Source of the DNA: Fodinibacter sp963707895
Lineage (GTDB): Bacteria; Actinomycetota; Actinomycetes; Actinomycetales; Dermatophilaceae
NCBI GenBank assembly: GCA_963707895.1
Contig: CAVPRS010000001.1
Span: 62,001 to 126,000, forward strand
Length of the DNA stretch: 64,000 nt
Direction of reading: 5' to 3'
The position numbers were made by a program, and so were the translations under genes. The notes below the pieces were generated by a model. The model was given only the letters and a program-made list of their open reading frames with translations. It did not search any database and had not been told where the DNA came from. Each line of letters opens with the position of its first letter. Within the stretch, counting starts at the first letter, position 1. Below are positions 1 to 8,335 of the stretch, piece by piece.

Positions 1-15
1 TTCCACGGCGAGTGA
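1..15 (+). CDS. 3' end of an upstream gene (partial)
   Basis: The first frame of the window reads four residues (FHGE) and then TGA, five bases before the GTG of the sigma-factor gene. ECF sigma factors with this kind of C-terminal extension are usually preceded by a small YCII/DGPF-domain protein, so that is the likely identity. The visible fragment is far too short to prove it, and the stop could be a chance one. Confidence 0.3.
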   Translation, partial: FHGE

Positions 16-19
16 CCCC

Positions 20-1243
20 GTGACGGATGCCGGTGCCGCCCAGGCGGTCGAGGACGTCTACCGCGCCGAGTTCGGCAAGGTGGTCGCCTCGATCGCCGGT
101 CGGTTCGGCGACCTCGACCTCGCCGAGGAGATGGCCCAGGAGGCCTTCGTCGAGGCCGTGCGCCGGTGGCCCACCGAGGGGGTGCCACCGAACCCGGGTG
201 GCTGGCTCACCGTCACAGCCCGCAACAAGGCCCTGGACCGGCTGCGTCGCGAGTCGACCCGTCAGGCCCGCCACGAGGAGGCCGACATGCTCACCGCCCG
301 CGAGGACCCCGGCGCCCCGGTCACGTCGGTGACCGACGAGCGGCTCCGGCTCATCTTCACCTGCTGCCACCCCGCGCTCGCGCTCGAGGCGCAGGTGGCC
401 CTCACGCTCCGCCTCCTCGGCGGGCTCACCGTGCCCGAGGTGGCCAACGCCTTCCTCGTGCCCGAGCGCACGATGGCCCAGCGGATCACCCGGGCCAAGC
501 GCAAGATCGCCGCGGCCAACATCCCCTACCGGGTGCCGCGCGACCACGAGCTCCCCTCCCGGCTGCGCGGGGTGCTGGCCGTCGTCTACCTCGTCTTCAC
601 CGAGGGCCACCTGCCCGGCTCGGGTGGGGACGGCATCCGTGACGACCTCTGCGCGGAGGCGATCCGGCTCGGTCGCGTGCTTCGCGAGCTGATGCCCGAC
701 GAGCCCGAGGCCGCCGGGCTGCTCGCCCTGATGCTGCTCACCGACGCCCGGAGGGCCGCGCGCCTGGATGCCGGGGGCGCGCTCGTCACGCTCGACGTGC
801 AGGACCGCTCGCTCTGGGACCGAGCCAAGATCGCGGAGGGCCACGCCCTGGTGCGGGAGTGCTTGCGGCGCAACCGACCCGGTCACTACCAGCTGCTGGC
901 GGCGGTCAACGCCGTGCACACCGACGCCACGACCGCCGCCGACACCGACTGGTCGCAGGTACTGGCGCTCTACGACCAGCTGTATGCCGCCACGCCCACC
1001 TCCGTCGTCGCCCTGAACCGGGCCGTGGCGCTCGCCGAGGTGGAGGGGCCGGCATCCGCCCTCGTCGTCGTCGACGGCCTCGACCTCGACGGCTACCACC
1101 CGTTCCACGCGACCCGCGCCGACCTCCTGCGCCGGCTCGGCCGGGCGGACGAGGCGGCAGCCGCCTACGACCGGGCGATCGGGCTGACCGCCAACCCGGC
1201 CGAACAGGCCCTGCTCACCGCCCGGCGCGACGCCCTGGCCTGA
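20..1243 (+). CDS. ECF RNA polymerase sigma factor with C-terminal extension (ECF42/DUF6596 type)
   Basis: Residues ~10-80 form the sigma-70 region 2 helix bundle (LAEEMAQEAFVEAVRRWP, then GWLTVTARNKALDRLRR). Residues ~105-165 form region 4 with its helix-turn-helix (VALTLRLLGGLTVPEVANAF). A helical extension of ~230 residues follows (~180-407, with LNRAVALAEVEG), which in this family replaces a separate anti-sigma factor. At 407 residues it is about twice the size of an ordinary ECF sigma. It should direct RNA polymerase to a small regulon, typically with a YCII-domain partner gene just upstream, where a gene indeed ends. The GTG start lies 5 nt after that stop, suggesting one operon. Confidence 0.9.
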   Translation: MTDAGAAQAVEDVYRAEFGKVVASIAGRFGDLDLAEEMAQEAFVEAVRRWPTEGVPPNPGGWLTVTARNKALDRLRRESTRQARHEEADMLTAREDPGAPVTSVTDERLRLIFTCCHPALALEAQVALTLRLLGGLTVPEVANAFLVPERTMAQRITRAKRKIAAANIPYRVPRDHELPSRLRGVLAVVYLVFTEGHLPGSGGDGIRDDLCAEAIRLGRVLRELMPDEPEAAGLLALMLLTDARRAARLDAGGALVTLDVQDRSLWDRAKIAEGHALVRECLRRNRPGHYQLLAAVNAVHTDATTAADTDWSQVLALYDQLYAATPTSVVALNRAVALAEVEGPASALVVVDGLDLDGYHPFHATRADLLRRLGRADEAAAAYDRAIGLTANPAEQALLTARRDALA

Positions 1244-1316
1244 TCCCCGGCCGCCGGGGCGGCGGCCTCCGGGCGCTACCGTGGTGCCTCGTTTCGCTGA
1301 CTGAAGGAGTCGCCCC

Positions 1317-2267
1317 ATGGCCGGCGGTCTGGTCGCCCTGCTCGACGACGTGGTCGCGATGGCCAAGGTGGCGGCGGCCTCGGTCGACGACGTCGCCGCG
1401 GCGGCCGGGCGGGCCAGCGCGAAGGCGGCCGGGGTGGTCGTCGACGACACCGCCGTCACCCCGCGCTACGTGCAGGGCTTCACCCCCGACCGCGAGCTGC
1501 CGATCATCAAGCGGATCGCCGTCGGGTCGCTGCGCAACAAGCTGCTCATCATCCTGCCGGCAGCGCTCGTGCTCAGCCAGTGGCTGCCGTGGGTGCTGAC
1601 CCCGATCCTCATGCTCGGCGGCACCTACCTCTGCTACGAGGGCGCCGAGAAGGTCTGGGAGAAGCTTGCCGGTCACGAGGACCACGAGACACCCGCCGCG
1701 GCGGTCGACGACGACCACGAGAAGACGATGGTGAGCAGCGCCATCCGCACCGACTTCATCCTGTCGGCCGAGATCATGGTCATCGCGCTCAACGAGGTCG
1801 AGGACGAGCCGTTCGTGTCGCGGGCGATCATCCTGGTGCTCGTCGCGATCGGCATCACCGTGCTGGTCTACGGCGTCGTCGGCCTGATCGTGAAGATGGA
1901 CGACGTCGGCCTGCACCTCGCCGGGCGAGAGTCGGGTGCGGCCCGCACGGTCGGTCGCGGCCTCGTCGCCGGGATGCCGAAGCTGCTCTCGGCGCTGTCC
2001 ACGATCGGCATCGTCGCGATGCTCTGGGTCGGCGGCCACATCCTGCTCGTGGGCGTCGACGAGCTGGGCTGGCACACGCTGTACGACTGGGTCCACCACG
2101 CCGAGGAGGCCGTCGGTGGCGGCGCGATCGGCTGGATCGTCAACACACTCGCCTCGGCCGTCATCGGCCTCGTCGTCGGGGCGCTCGTCGTCGTGGTCGT
2201 CACCCTGGTCACAAGGCTCCGCAGCCCGCAGGACCAGGACCAGGACACGCCGACCGCCGCCCACTGA
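1317..2267 (+). CDS. DUF808 family inner-membrane protein (YedI-like)
   Basis: The N-terminus (MAGGLVALLDDVVAMAKVAA) and the motif GTYLCYEGAEKVWEKL near residue 105 are hallmarks of DUF808/YedI. Several hydrophobic spans follow (about 62-100, 170-195, 225-245, 265-295), so it is an integral membrane protein of usual family length (316 aa). A good ribosome site (GAAGGAG) sits 8 nt before the ATG. Function of the family is not established. It is followed by a palindrome that separates it from a convergent gene. Confidence 0.85.
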   Translation: MAGGLVALLDDVVAMAKVAAASVDDVAAAAGRASAKAAGVVVDDTAVTPRYVQGFTPDRELPIIKRIAVGSLRNKLLIILPAALVLSQWLPWVLTPILMLGGTYLCYEGAEKVWEKLAGHEDHETPAAAVDDDHEKTMVSSAIRTDFILSAEIMVIALNEVEDEPFVSRAIILVLVAIGITVLVYGVVGLIVKMDDVGLHLAGRESGAARTVGRGLVAGMPKLLSALSTIGIVAMLWVGGHILLVGVDELGWHTLYDWVHHAEEAVGGGAIGWIVNTLASAVIGLVVGALVVVVVTLVTRLRSPQDQDQDTPTAAH

Positions 2268-2286
2268 GTCCCCCGAAAGACCGCGA

Positions 2287-2332
2287 GTTGGGTGCTCAGC
2301 CGGCTGCCCCGGCGACCACCTCAGCACCCAAC
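2287..2332. repeat. Palindromic repeat, family A copy 1
   Basis: Arms GTTGGGTGCT and AGCACCCAAC enclose 26 nt between two convergent genes. Its reverse complement matches the element at 21825-21870 at about 42 of 46 positions, including most of the loop. It is therefore a dispersed element, here with one inner arm degenerated. It could act as a two-way terminator, but there is no T tract. Confidence 0.8.
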
Positions 2333-2337
2333 CCTGG

Positions 2338-3323
2338 TCAGGTCGATGCCGCGCGGAGCTTCTCGAGCAGCGGCCCGGCCGCCTGGTCGAGGAAGGCCTG
2401 CTGGTGCTCGCCACCCACCTGCACGAGGGCGACGTCGGTGAAACCGGCCTCCCACCACGGCCGCACCGCCTCGACGACCGCGTCGAGGTCGGGACCGCAC
2501 GGGATCGACTCCCAGCGACGTCCTCGGGCCGCACGAACTGGCTCGCACCGGAGAAGCCCATCGGGGTCGGGAGGTCGGCGTTGACCTTCCACCCGCCGCC
2601 GAACCAGCGGAACTGCTCGTGGGCGCGCTGCACCGCGGCCTCGTCGGAGGGGTCCCAGCAGATCGGGATCTGACCGATGGCGCGGGCTCCTGACCCGACC
2701 GCGGTGTCCGACACGGCGTTCCACCCGTCGACGAGCTCCTTGTCGGGCTGCACAGCGATGAGGTGGTCGGCCAGCGGCGCGAGCTCCTCGAGGCCCTCGT
2801 CACCGCTCATGGCGACGGCGAGCTCGACCCCCTGGTCGGGCAGGTCCCAGATCCGGGCCGAGTCGACGTCGAAGTGCTCGCCCCGGTAGGTGACCAGCTC
2901 GCCGGTGTGCAGCTCGCGGATCACCTCGACCGCCTCGTGCAGCATCGCCTGCCGCGTCGCGATGCCGGGCCAGCCGTCACCCACGACGTGCTCGTTGAGG
3001 TTCTCGCCGCTGCCCAGGCCCAGGGTGAACCGGCCCTCGGCGAGGATCTGCAGCGTCGCGGCCTTCTGCGCCACGACGGCCGGGTGGTAGCGCATCGTCG
3101 GGCAGGTCACGTAGGTCATCAGGTCGACCCGGCTGGTCGCCCACGCCACCGCACCGAGCACGGTCCAGGCGTACGGCGCGTGGCCCTGCTCGGTGAGCCA
3201 CGGCGAGTAGTGGTCGCTCGACACGAGCAGGTCGAAACCGACCTCCTCGGCCCGCACGGCGGCGTCGACGAGCTCTCGCGGGCCGTTCTGCTCCGTCATC
3301 AGGGTGAAGCCGAAGCGGGTCAT
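2338..3323 (-). pseudogene. F420-type LLM class oxidoreductase (TIGR03557-like), interrupted by a frameshift
   Basis: The start (MTRFGFTLMTEQNGPRELVD) and core (LMTYVTCPTMRYHPAVVAQ, then GRFTLGLGSGENLNEHVVG) match the TIM-barrel luciferase-like family related to F420-dependent glucose-6-phosphate dehydrogenase. The frame is intact to FVRPEDVA (near base 2515). The C-terminus (ESIPCGPDLDAVVEAV...GPLLEKLRAAST) then continues in another frame to the TGA at 2338. One missing base (or two extra) within the GCTGGGAG stretch explains it. Rejoined length is ~328 residues, normal for the family. The start has a GGAG ribosome site. This is either recent gene decay or an assembly indel. A divergent F420 reductase-like gene lies upstream. 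Confidence 0.85.
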
Positions 3324-3482
3324 GGGGTCTCCTTCGGTCGGGGCTGGGTGGATCGCCTGGGGACGGCCGATGTGACGTCGACCTACCCCTCTGAGCGCGG
3401 CTCACCCGTGGCCGTCGAAGGTCGTGACCGGATGCTGCCCGCCCCGGGAATGCCGTCGACGCACCACCGCGTTGGCGCCCCC

Positions 3483-4172
3483 ATGACCACCTGGGGCTTC
3501 ATCGGCAGCGGACACATCGGCAGCACCGTGGCACGACTGGCGATCGACGCCGGCCACGACGTGGTGCTGAGCAACAGTCGCGGGCCGCAGACTCTGACCG
3601 ACCTCGTCGCCGAGCTCGGTCCGCGCGCGCGTGCCGCCACACCCGACGAGGCCGCCCGGGCCGCAGACGTCGTCGTCGTGACCGTGCCCCTTCGGGCGAG
3701 GGGCGACCTGCCCCACGCTGCGCTCGCCGGCAAGGTCGTCATCGACACGATGAACTACTACCCGCAGCGGGACGGCCTGGTGCCCGAGCTCGAGGACGAG
3801 TCGACGACCACCTCAGAGCTGCTGCAGGCGCTCGCGCCGGACGCCAAGGTCGTCAAGGGGTTCAACAACATCCTCTTCTCGCACCTGGCGACCCTCGCGC
3901 GGCCGAGCGGGTCGCCCGATCGCAGTGCCCTGGCCATCGCTGGTGACGACACCGCGGCCAAGGAGGTCGTGCGTGAGGCCCTCGATGCCATCGGCTACGA
4001 CACCGTCGATCTCGGACCACTGGCGCAGGGGTGGCGAACCCAGCGGGACACGGCGGCCTACGGCTCGATGTACGCCGTCGACCCCAGCGACTGGGGCAAG
4101 GGCGCCCACGCGGCCGACCGCGAGGCCGTGGCGACAGCGGCCCTCCAGGCGCAGCGCTACCGGGACGCCTGA
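3483..4172 (+). CDS. NADPH-dependent F420 reductase-like Rossmann protein
   Basis: The first residues hold a dinucleotide-binding fold (GFIGSGHIGSTVARLA) followed by SNSRGP, the segment that reads the NADP 2'-phosphate in the F420H2:NADP oxidoreductase family. Later motifs (VVIDTMNYYPQRDG, VVKGFNNI) fit the same group. Length is 229 aa. The ATG at 3483 is chosen because homology begins there, although the frame stays open far upstream. It is divergent from an F420-type LLM gene, which supports a cofactor link. It could instead be a generic NADP-binding oxidoreductase without F420 activity. Confidence 0.8.
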   Translation: MTTWGFIGSGHIGSTVARLAIDAGHDVVLSNSRGPQTLTDLVAELGPRARAATPDEAARAADVVVVTVPLRARGDLPHAALAGKVVIDTMNYYPQRDGLVPELEDESTTTSELLQALAPDAKVVKGFNNILFSHLATLARPSGSPDRSALAIAGDDTAAKEVVREALDAIGYDTVDLGPLAQGWRTQRDTAAYGSMYAVDPSDWGKGAHAADREAVATAALQAQRYRDA

Positions 4173-4182
4173 GCGGCGGCGG

Positions 4183-4836
4183 TCAGCCCGGCATCCCGTA
4201 CCGCCGGCTCATCCGACGGGCGAGCACGATGGACCCGACGAGGAGGACCGCGCCCACCGCGAACGAGACGAGCGCGATCCAGGCGGCCCCGGACGCCGAG
4301 GCGCCGAGCGCGGTGTAACCGACGGTGCCGGGCACGATGCCGATGGCGGTGCCGACCACGTAGTCGCGCAGGGAGACGGCGCTGACGCCGGCGCCGTAGT
4401 TGACGACCGTGAAGGGCAGCACGGGAGTCAGCCGGGCGACCACGACGGCCGCCATCCCCTGCCGGCGCAGGACCTCCTCAGCCCGGTCCAGGCGCGGGCC
4501 GGTCAGCTCGGCCACGGCCTCGCGACCGAGGGCGCGGGCGATGGCGAAGCCCACGACGGCGCTGAGCATCGAGGCGCCGAACGACAGTGCGATCCCCGCG
4601 GTCAGGCCGAACAGCGCCCCGGCCACCCCGGCCAGCAGGTTCTTGGGGACCGGCACCAGGGTGAGCAGCACGTGCAGCCCGACGTAGACCACCGGACCCC
4701 ACGCCCCCGCGCGGGCGATGGCCGACTGCACGGCGTCGATCTCGCCGCCGAGGACCAGCCAGACGAGGCCACCGGCGATCAACACTGCCAGGGCCAGCCC
4801 CAGCAGGCGCAGCCGGGCGGCCCTCCTGCTCGTCAC
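4183..4836 (-). CDS. TVP38/TMEM64 family membrane protein
   Basis: 217 residues with about six hydrophobic spans and the SNARE-associated/DedA-like core: NLLAGVAGALFGLTAGI, then FAIARALGREAV, then VVVARLTPVLPFTVVNYGAG and IVPGTVGYTALG. The family is placed in lipid or undecaprenyl-phosphate handling at the membrane, but this member's substrate cannot be told. The GTG start is supported by a TAGGCT box ending 6 nt upstream, a leaderless arrangement. It ends 10 nt from the convergent reductase gene. Confidence 0.87.
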   Translation of the reverse strand: MTSRRAARLRLLGLALAVLIAGGLVWLVLGGEIDAVQSAIARAGAWGPVVYVGLHVLLTLVPVPKNLLAGVAGALFGLTAGIALSFGASMLSAVVGFAIARALGREAVAELTGPRLDRAEEVLRRQGMAAVVVARLTPVLPFTVVNYGAGVSAVSLRDYVVGTAIGIVPGTVGYTALGASASGAAWIALVSFAVGAVLLVGSIVLARRMSRRYGMPG

Positions 4837-4842
4837 CGGATC

Positions 4843-4848
4843 AGCCTA
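4843..4848 (-). promoter_or_regulatory. -10 box of a leaderless promoter (TAGGCT)
   Basis: TAGGCT on the minus strand ends 6 nt before the GTG of the TVP38 gene, so transcription would begin at or next to the start codon. Confidence 0.5.
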
Positions 4849-4875
4849 GGTTCACCCGCCGACGCCCCGTGCAGG

Positions 4876-6276
4876 TCACCGGTCGCCGGACACCTCGGGG
4901 CCGATCCGCCGCGACCGCAGCGCCACGAGGAACGCGAGCACGACGACCGCGGTGACGATGGCGAACCCGAGCACCGGAAGGAGCGGGATGGTGATGCCGA
5001 TCGCGCCGCCGACCACCCAGAACGCCTGCAGGATCGTCTCGGACCACGAGAACACCCGGGCCTGCACGTGGTCGTCGACATCGCGCTGGATGAGGGCGTC
5101 GAGGCTCAGCTTGGCGAGCTGGCCGAACAGGCCGGTGGCCAGCCCGACCAGCATCAGCGTCGGCAGCGAGTAGAAGACGGTGGTCAGCAGGGCGGCGAGC
5201 ACGGCCACCACCGCGACGCCCGTCGCGAGCCGCTCCGGGGCGGGGGTGCGCCGCCGGTTGCCGATGACCGACCCGAGCGCGTTGCCGACGCCGGCCGCGG
5301 TCGCGACGATGGCCAGCACGGCCGGCCCCGACCAGCCGGGCAGCGGGTGCTCGCGCATGAGGAAGGCGAGGAACAGGGTGAGGAAGCCGGACAGCAACCG
5401 GGCACCGGTGGTCAGCCAGAGCACGTAGCGCACCGAGGGCGGCAGCGCGCGCAGCCGCCGGGCCCCGCGGCTGGCCGACGGCATCGGCAACGGCCCCTCG
5501 CCGGCCCGGGTGCCGTCGAGGTCGAGCTCGCCGGCCGTGGAGTCGACCCGGGCCGGCAGCCGGATGGCGAGCACGGTGGCCACGACGTAGACGACGAACG
5601 CCAGCCGCAGGGACCAGTCGGGACCGATCCGCGAGAGCGCACCGGCGAGCCCGCCGCCGATCGCCATGCCGATCAGCCCCGCGATCGTGAGGCGGGAGTT
5701 GGCCGTGACCAGGCTGATGTCGCTCGGCAGCAGCCGCGGCACGGCGGCGGCGCGCGCCACGGCGTACGTCCGGCTGGCGACCAGGCAGCCGAGCGCCGCG
5801 GGGAACAGCCACCGGCTGTCGTCGACCACTGCGGACGCGAGCACCCAGGCCAGGAAGGCGCGGCTCGCCAGCGTGGCGCCGAGCGCCCAGCGCCGGCCGT
5901 GCCGGAAGCGGTCGAGCAGGGGGCCGATGAGCGGGGCGAGCAGCACGAACGGCGCCATGGTCAGCACCAGGAACAGTGCGACCCGGCCGCGCGCCTCGTC
6001 GGTCGGGAGCGCGAAGACGGTGCCGGCGAGCGAGACGGTGAGGGCGGCATCCGCCGCGACGTTGACGGCGTGCAGCTCGGTGAGCCGCGCGAGCCCGGTG
6101 TCGGCGGCACCGTCGGCGTCGGCGAACCGTCGGAAGCGCCGGCCGGCCGCAGCCCCACCGCGTCCGACCAGCCGGATGCCGGCCCGCCCGCCGCGACCGA
6201 CGCTGCGGCCCGCGCCGGCCACGCGGCGGCGCGGGGTGCGCGGAGCCGTGTCGGGAGGGCGCTCGTCGGCGGTCAT
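4876..6276 (-). CDS. MFS transporter
   Basis: 466 residues. A basic and Gly/Arg-rich cytoplasmic N-terminus of ~70 residues is followed by about 12 membrane spans beginning near residue 85 (LTVSLAGTVFALP) and ending at residue ~455. PLIGPLLDRFRHGRRWALG is the loop 2-3 signature of the major facilitator superfamily. Helix pairs such as LTTGARLLSGFLTLFLAFLM belong to the second half. Substrate unknown. It lies 39 nt upstream of the TVP38 gene on the same strand but that gene has its own promoter. Confidence 0.85.
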   Translation of the reverse strand: MTADERPPDTAPRTPRRRVAGAGRSVGRGGRAGIRLVGRGGAAAGRRFRRFADADGAADTGLARLTELHAVNVAADAALTVSLAGTVFALPTDEARGRVALFLVLTMAPFVLLAPLIGPLLDRFRHGRRWALGATLASRAFLAWVLASAVVDDSRWLFPAALGCLVASRTYAVARAAAVPRLLPSDISLVTANSRLTIAGLIGMAIGGGLAGALSRIGPDWSLRLAFVVYVVATVLAIRLPARVDSTAGELDLDGTRAGEGPLPMPSASRGARRLRALPPSVRYVLWLTTGARLLSGFLTLFLAFLMREHPLPGWSGPAVLAIVATAAGVGNALGSVIGNRRRTPAPERLATGVAVVAVLAALLTTVFYSLPTLMLVGLATGLFGQLAKLSLDALIQRDVDDHVQARVFSWSETILQAFWVVGGAIGITIPLLPVLGFAIVTAVVVLAFLVALRSRRIGPEVSGDR

Positions 6277-6525
6277 GACCCCCCGATCCTCCCCCGAACC
6301 GGGCAGGACTCGCGAGAGGGGCGTCGGTGGGTCAGGCCGAGCCGTGCTTGGGGGCCGGGCTCGGGCCGGGCTCGGGCTCTACCGGAGCCGAGGTAGATGG
6401 CCAGCCACGTGGTCCCCACCCGGTGCGCGCTGCATCGGACTCGTGTCCGCGCCGCGCGGTGTCTCTCTGCGAGCCACCCGTACTGCTTGACTGTCCGGTG
6501 CCCACCCGAGGCTGGAGGACGTGAG

Positions 6526-8232
6526 ATGACCGAGACCACGACCCATGCGGACGTGACGTCGGATGCAGTGCAGTCGCACGTCGTCCCGACGGTGGCCGAG
6601 CCGCGACGACGCCGCCGCCCGGGGCGGCTGTCGCTCACCGGGGGAGTGCTCGGCCTCAGCTTCGGTGCGATGAGCGTGACGCCCTCACTGGTGCCGCGGG
6701 CCTGGATCCTCCAGTCACTCGTCACCGGGCTGTGCGTCGTCACCGGCTACGGGCTGGGTGCGTTCGTCGGATGGGCCTACCGGTCCCTGCGGCTTCCGGA
6801 CCTGCCCGACCGCGCCCGGTCGGTCGCGTGGAAGGCACTGGGCGCGCTGGCCGTGGTGCTGCTGCTCGTCGGCGGTTGGCTCGGCTGGCGGTGGCAGTCC
6901 GATCAGCGCGAGCTGCTCGGAATGGACACCTCGGTGCCACTGGTGTGGCTGGTCGCGCCGTTGCTCGGCCTGCTCGTCGCCGCCCTGCTCCTCGGCATCG
7001 GACGGGCGGTGAAGGCCCTGGGCCGGGCCGTGTTCCGCCCGCTGGGGCGGCTGCTGCCGGTGAGGGTGGCCTGGCTGATCGCCATCGTCGTCACCGTCGT
7101 CGTGACCTACCTCGTGTTCTCCGGCCTCCTCATCGGAAACCTCCTCTCGGCCGCGGACTCGATCTTCGCGAGCAACAACCACGACGACAAGCCTGGGGTG
7201 GTCAACCCGCAGGTCGCGACCCGGACCGGTGGCCCGACGTCGGGAGTCACCTGGGAGAGCATCGGCCGCGAGGGCCGGGCGTTCGTCGCGTCGGGCCCCA
7301 CGGCCAGCGAGATCTCCGCGGTGGTGGGTGACCCGGCGGCCGTCGAGCCGGTGCGGGCGTTCGTCGGCCTGGAGACGGCCCCGACCGCCGCCGAGCGCGC
7401 GCAGATCGCCGTCGCCGAGCTGCGCCGTCTCGGCGGGTTCCAGCGCGGCGCCATCGCCGTGGCGGGCACCACCGGCAGTGGCTGGATCGACCCCAAGGCG
7501 GCCGATGCGCTCGACTACGCCACCCACGGCGACGTCGCCACGGTCTCGACCCAGTACTCGTACCTGCCGAGCTGGCTGTCCTTCCTCGTCGACCGAAGCC
7601 GGGCGGCGACCAACGCCGAGCAGCTGCTGACCGCGGTGCGGGTGGAGCTCGACGCGATGCCGGCCGACCAGCGCCCGGAGCTGTACGTCTACGGGGAGAG
7701 CCTGGGCGCGTTCTCCACCGACAACGCCTTCACCAGTGTCGAGGACATGTCGACGACCACGGACGGTGCCCTGTTGATCGGCCCCCCGAGCTTCGACGCC
7801 ACCTGGCAGAAGGTGGTGGCCGGTCGTGCGGCGGGGTCGCCGGCCTGGAAGCCGATCTACGGCGACGGCGCCCTGGTGCGGGTCGCCACGACCGATGCCG
7901 AGCTCACCGACGAGACGCTCACCTGGCAGACGGACAACCCGATCATCTACCTCACCCACGCCTCGGACCCGATCGTCGCGTGGACGGCGGACCATGCCGC
8001 GTGGCTCGACCCGCGTGGCCCGGACGTCAGCCCACGGGTGGTCGCCTGGCCCGTCGTCTCGGGGTGGCAGGCGACGGTCGACCAGTTCAACGCGAACGGC
8101 GTGCCGGCCGGGCACGGCCACGTCTATGACGAGACGGTGGTCACGGCCTGGTCGGAGATCATCGGGCCACCATCGCTGCCGGACAGCGAGATCGCAGCCA
8201 TCGAGAAGGCGATCGGTGCCCTGCCCCAGTGA
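6526..8232 (+). CDS. Membrane-anchored alpha/beta hydrolase (Abhydrolase_9 with its N-terminal membrane domain)
   Basis: The N-terminal ~200 residues hold four to five membrane spans. The Pfam Abhydrolase_9_N signature MSVTPSLVPRAWILQSLVTG is visible, also GLGAFVGWAYRSLRLP. The C-terminal catalytic domain contains GESLG (Ser392), an acidic residue in HASDPIVAW and a final His in GHGH, forming a probable Ser-Asp-His triad. Active site probably faces outside, acting on lipids or esters, but the substrate is unknown. ATG 6526 is preferred over upstream in-frame starts because GGAGG lies 8 nt before it and homology begins soon after. Length 568 aa is typical. Confidence 0.85.
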   Translation: MTETTTHADVTSDAVQSHVVPTVAEPRRRRRPGRLSLTGGVLGLSFGAMSVTPSLVPRAWILQSLVTGLCVVTGYGLGAFVGWAYRSLRLPDLPDRARSVAWKALGALAVVLLLVGGWLGWRWQSDQRELLGMDTSVPLVWLVAPLLGLLVAALLLGIGRAVKALGRAVFRPLGRLLPVRVAWLIAIVVTVVVTYLVFSGLLIGNLLSAADSIFASNNHDDKPGVVNPQVATRTGGPTSGVTWESIGREGRAFVASGPTASEISAVVGDPAAVEPVRAFVGLETAPTAAERAQIAVAELRRLGGFQRGAIAVAGTTGSGWIDPKAADALDYATHGDVATVSTQYSYLPSWLSFLVDRSRAATNAEQLLTAVRVELDAMPADQRPELYVYGESLGAFSTDNAFTSVEDMSTTTDGALLIGPPSFDATWQKVVAGRAAGSPAWKPIYGDGALVRVATTDAELTDETLTWQTDNPIIYLTHASDPIVAWTADHAAWLDPRGPDVSPRVVAWPVVSGWQATVDQFNANGVPAGHGHVYDETVVTAWSEIIGPPSLPDSEIAAIEKAIGALPQ

Positions 8233-8335
8233 GGCGGTCCCCCAGATCTGGGCACTGGCACGGCGACCCGGCCGGGCAGGGTGAGCGGCGGCCGGCATCC
8301 GGAATCGCGCGCCCGCGTGTGGTGTTGTGGACCCC

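Noticed and set aside
6350..6378. Short direct repeat (GGGCTCGGGCC-like) upstream of the membrane hydrolase gene
   Set aside because: Simple GC-rich repetition without symmetric arms or further copies; no function can be supported.
3925..6396. A plus-strand frame of over 800 codons covering the TVP38 and MFS genes
   Set aside because: Low-complexity Arg/Gly/Asp/Gln product, antisense to two real membrane protein genes.
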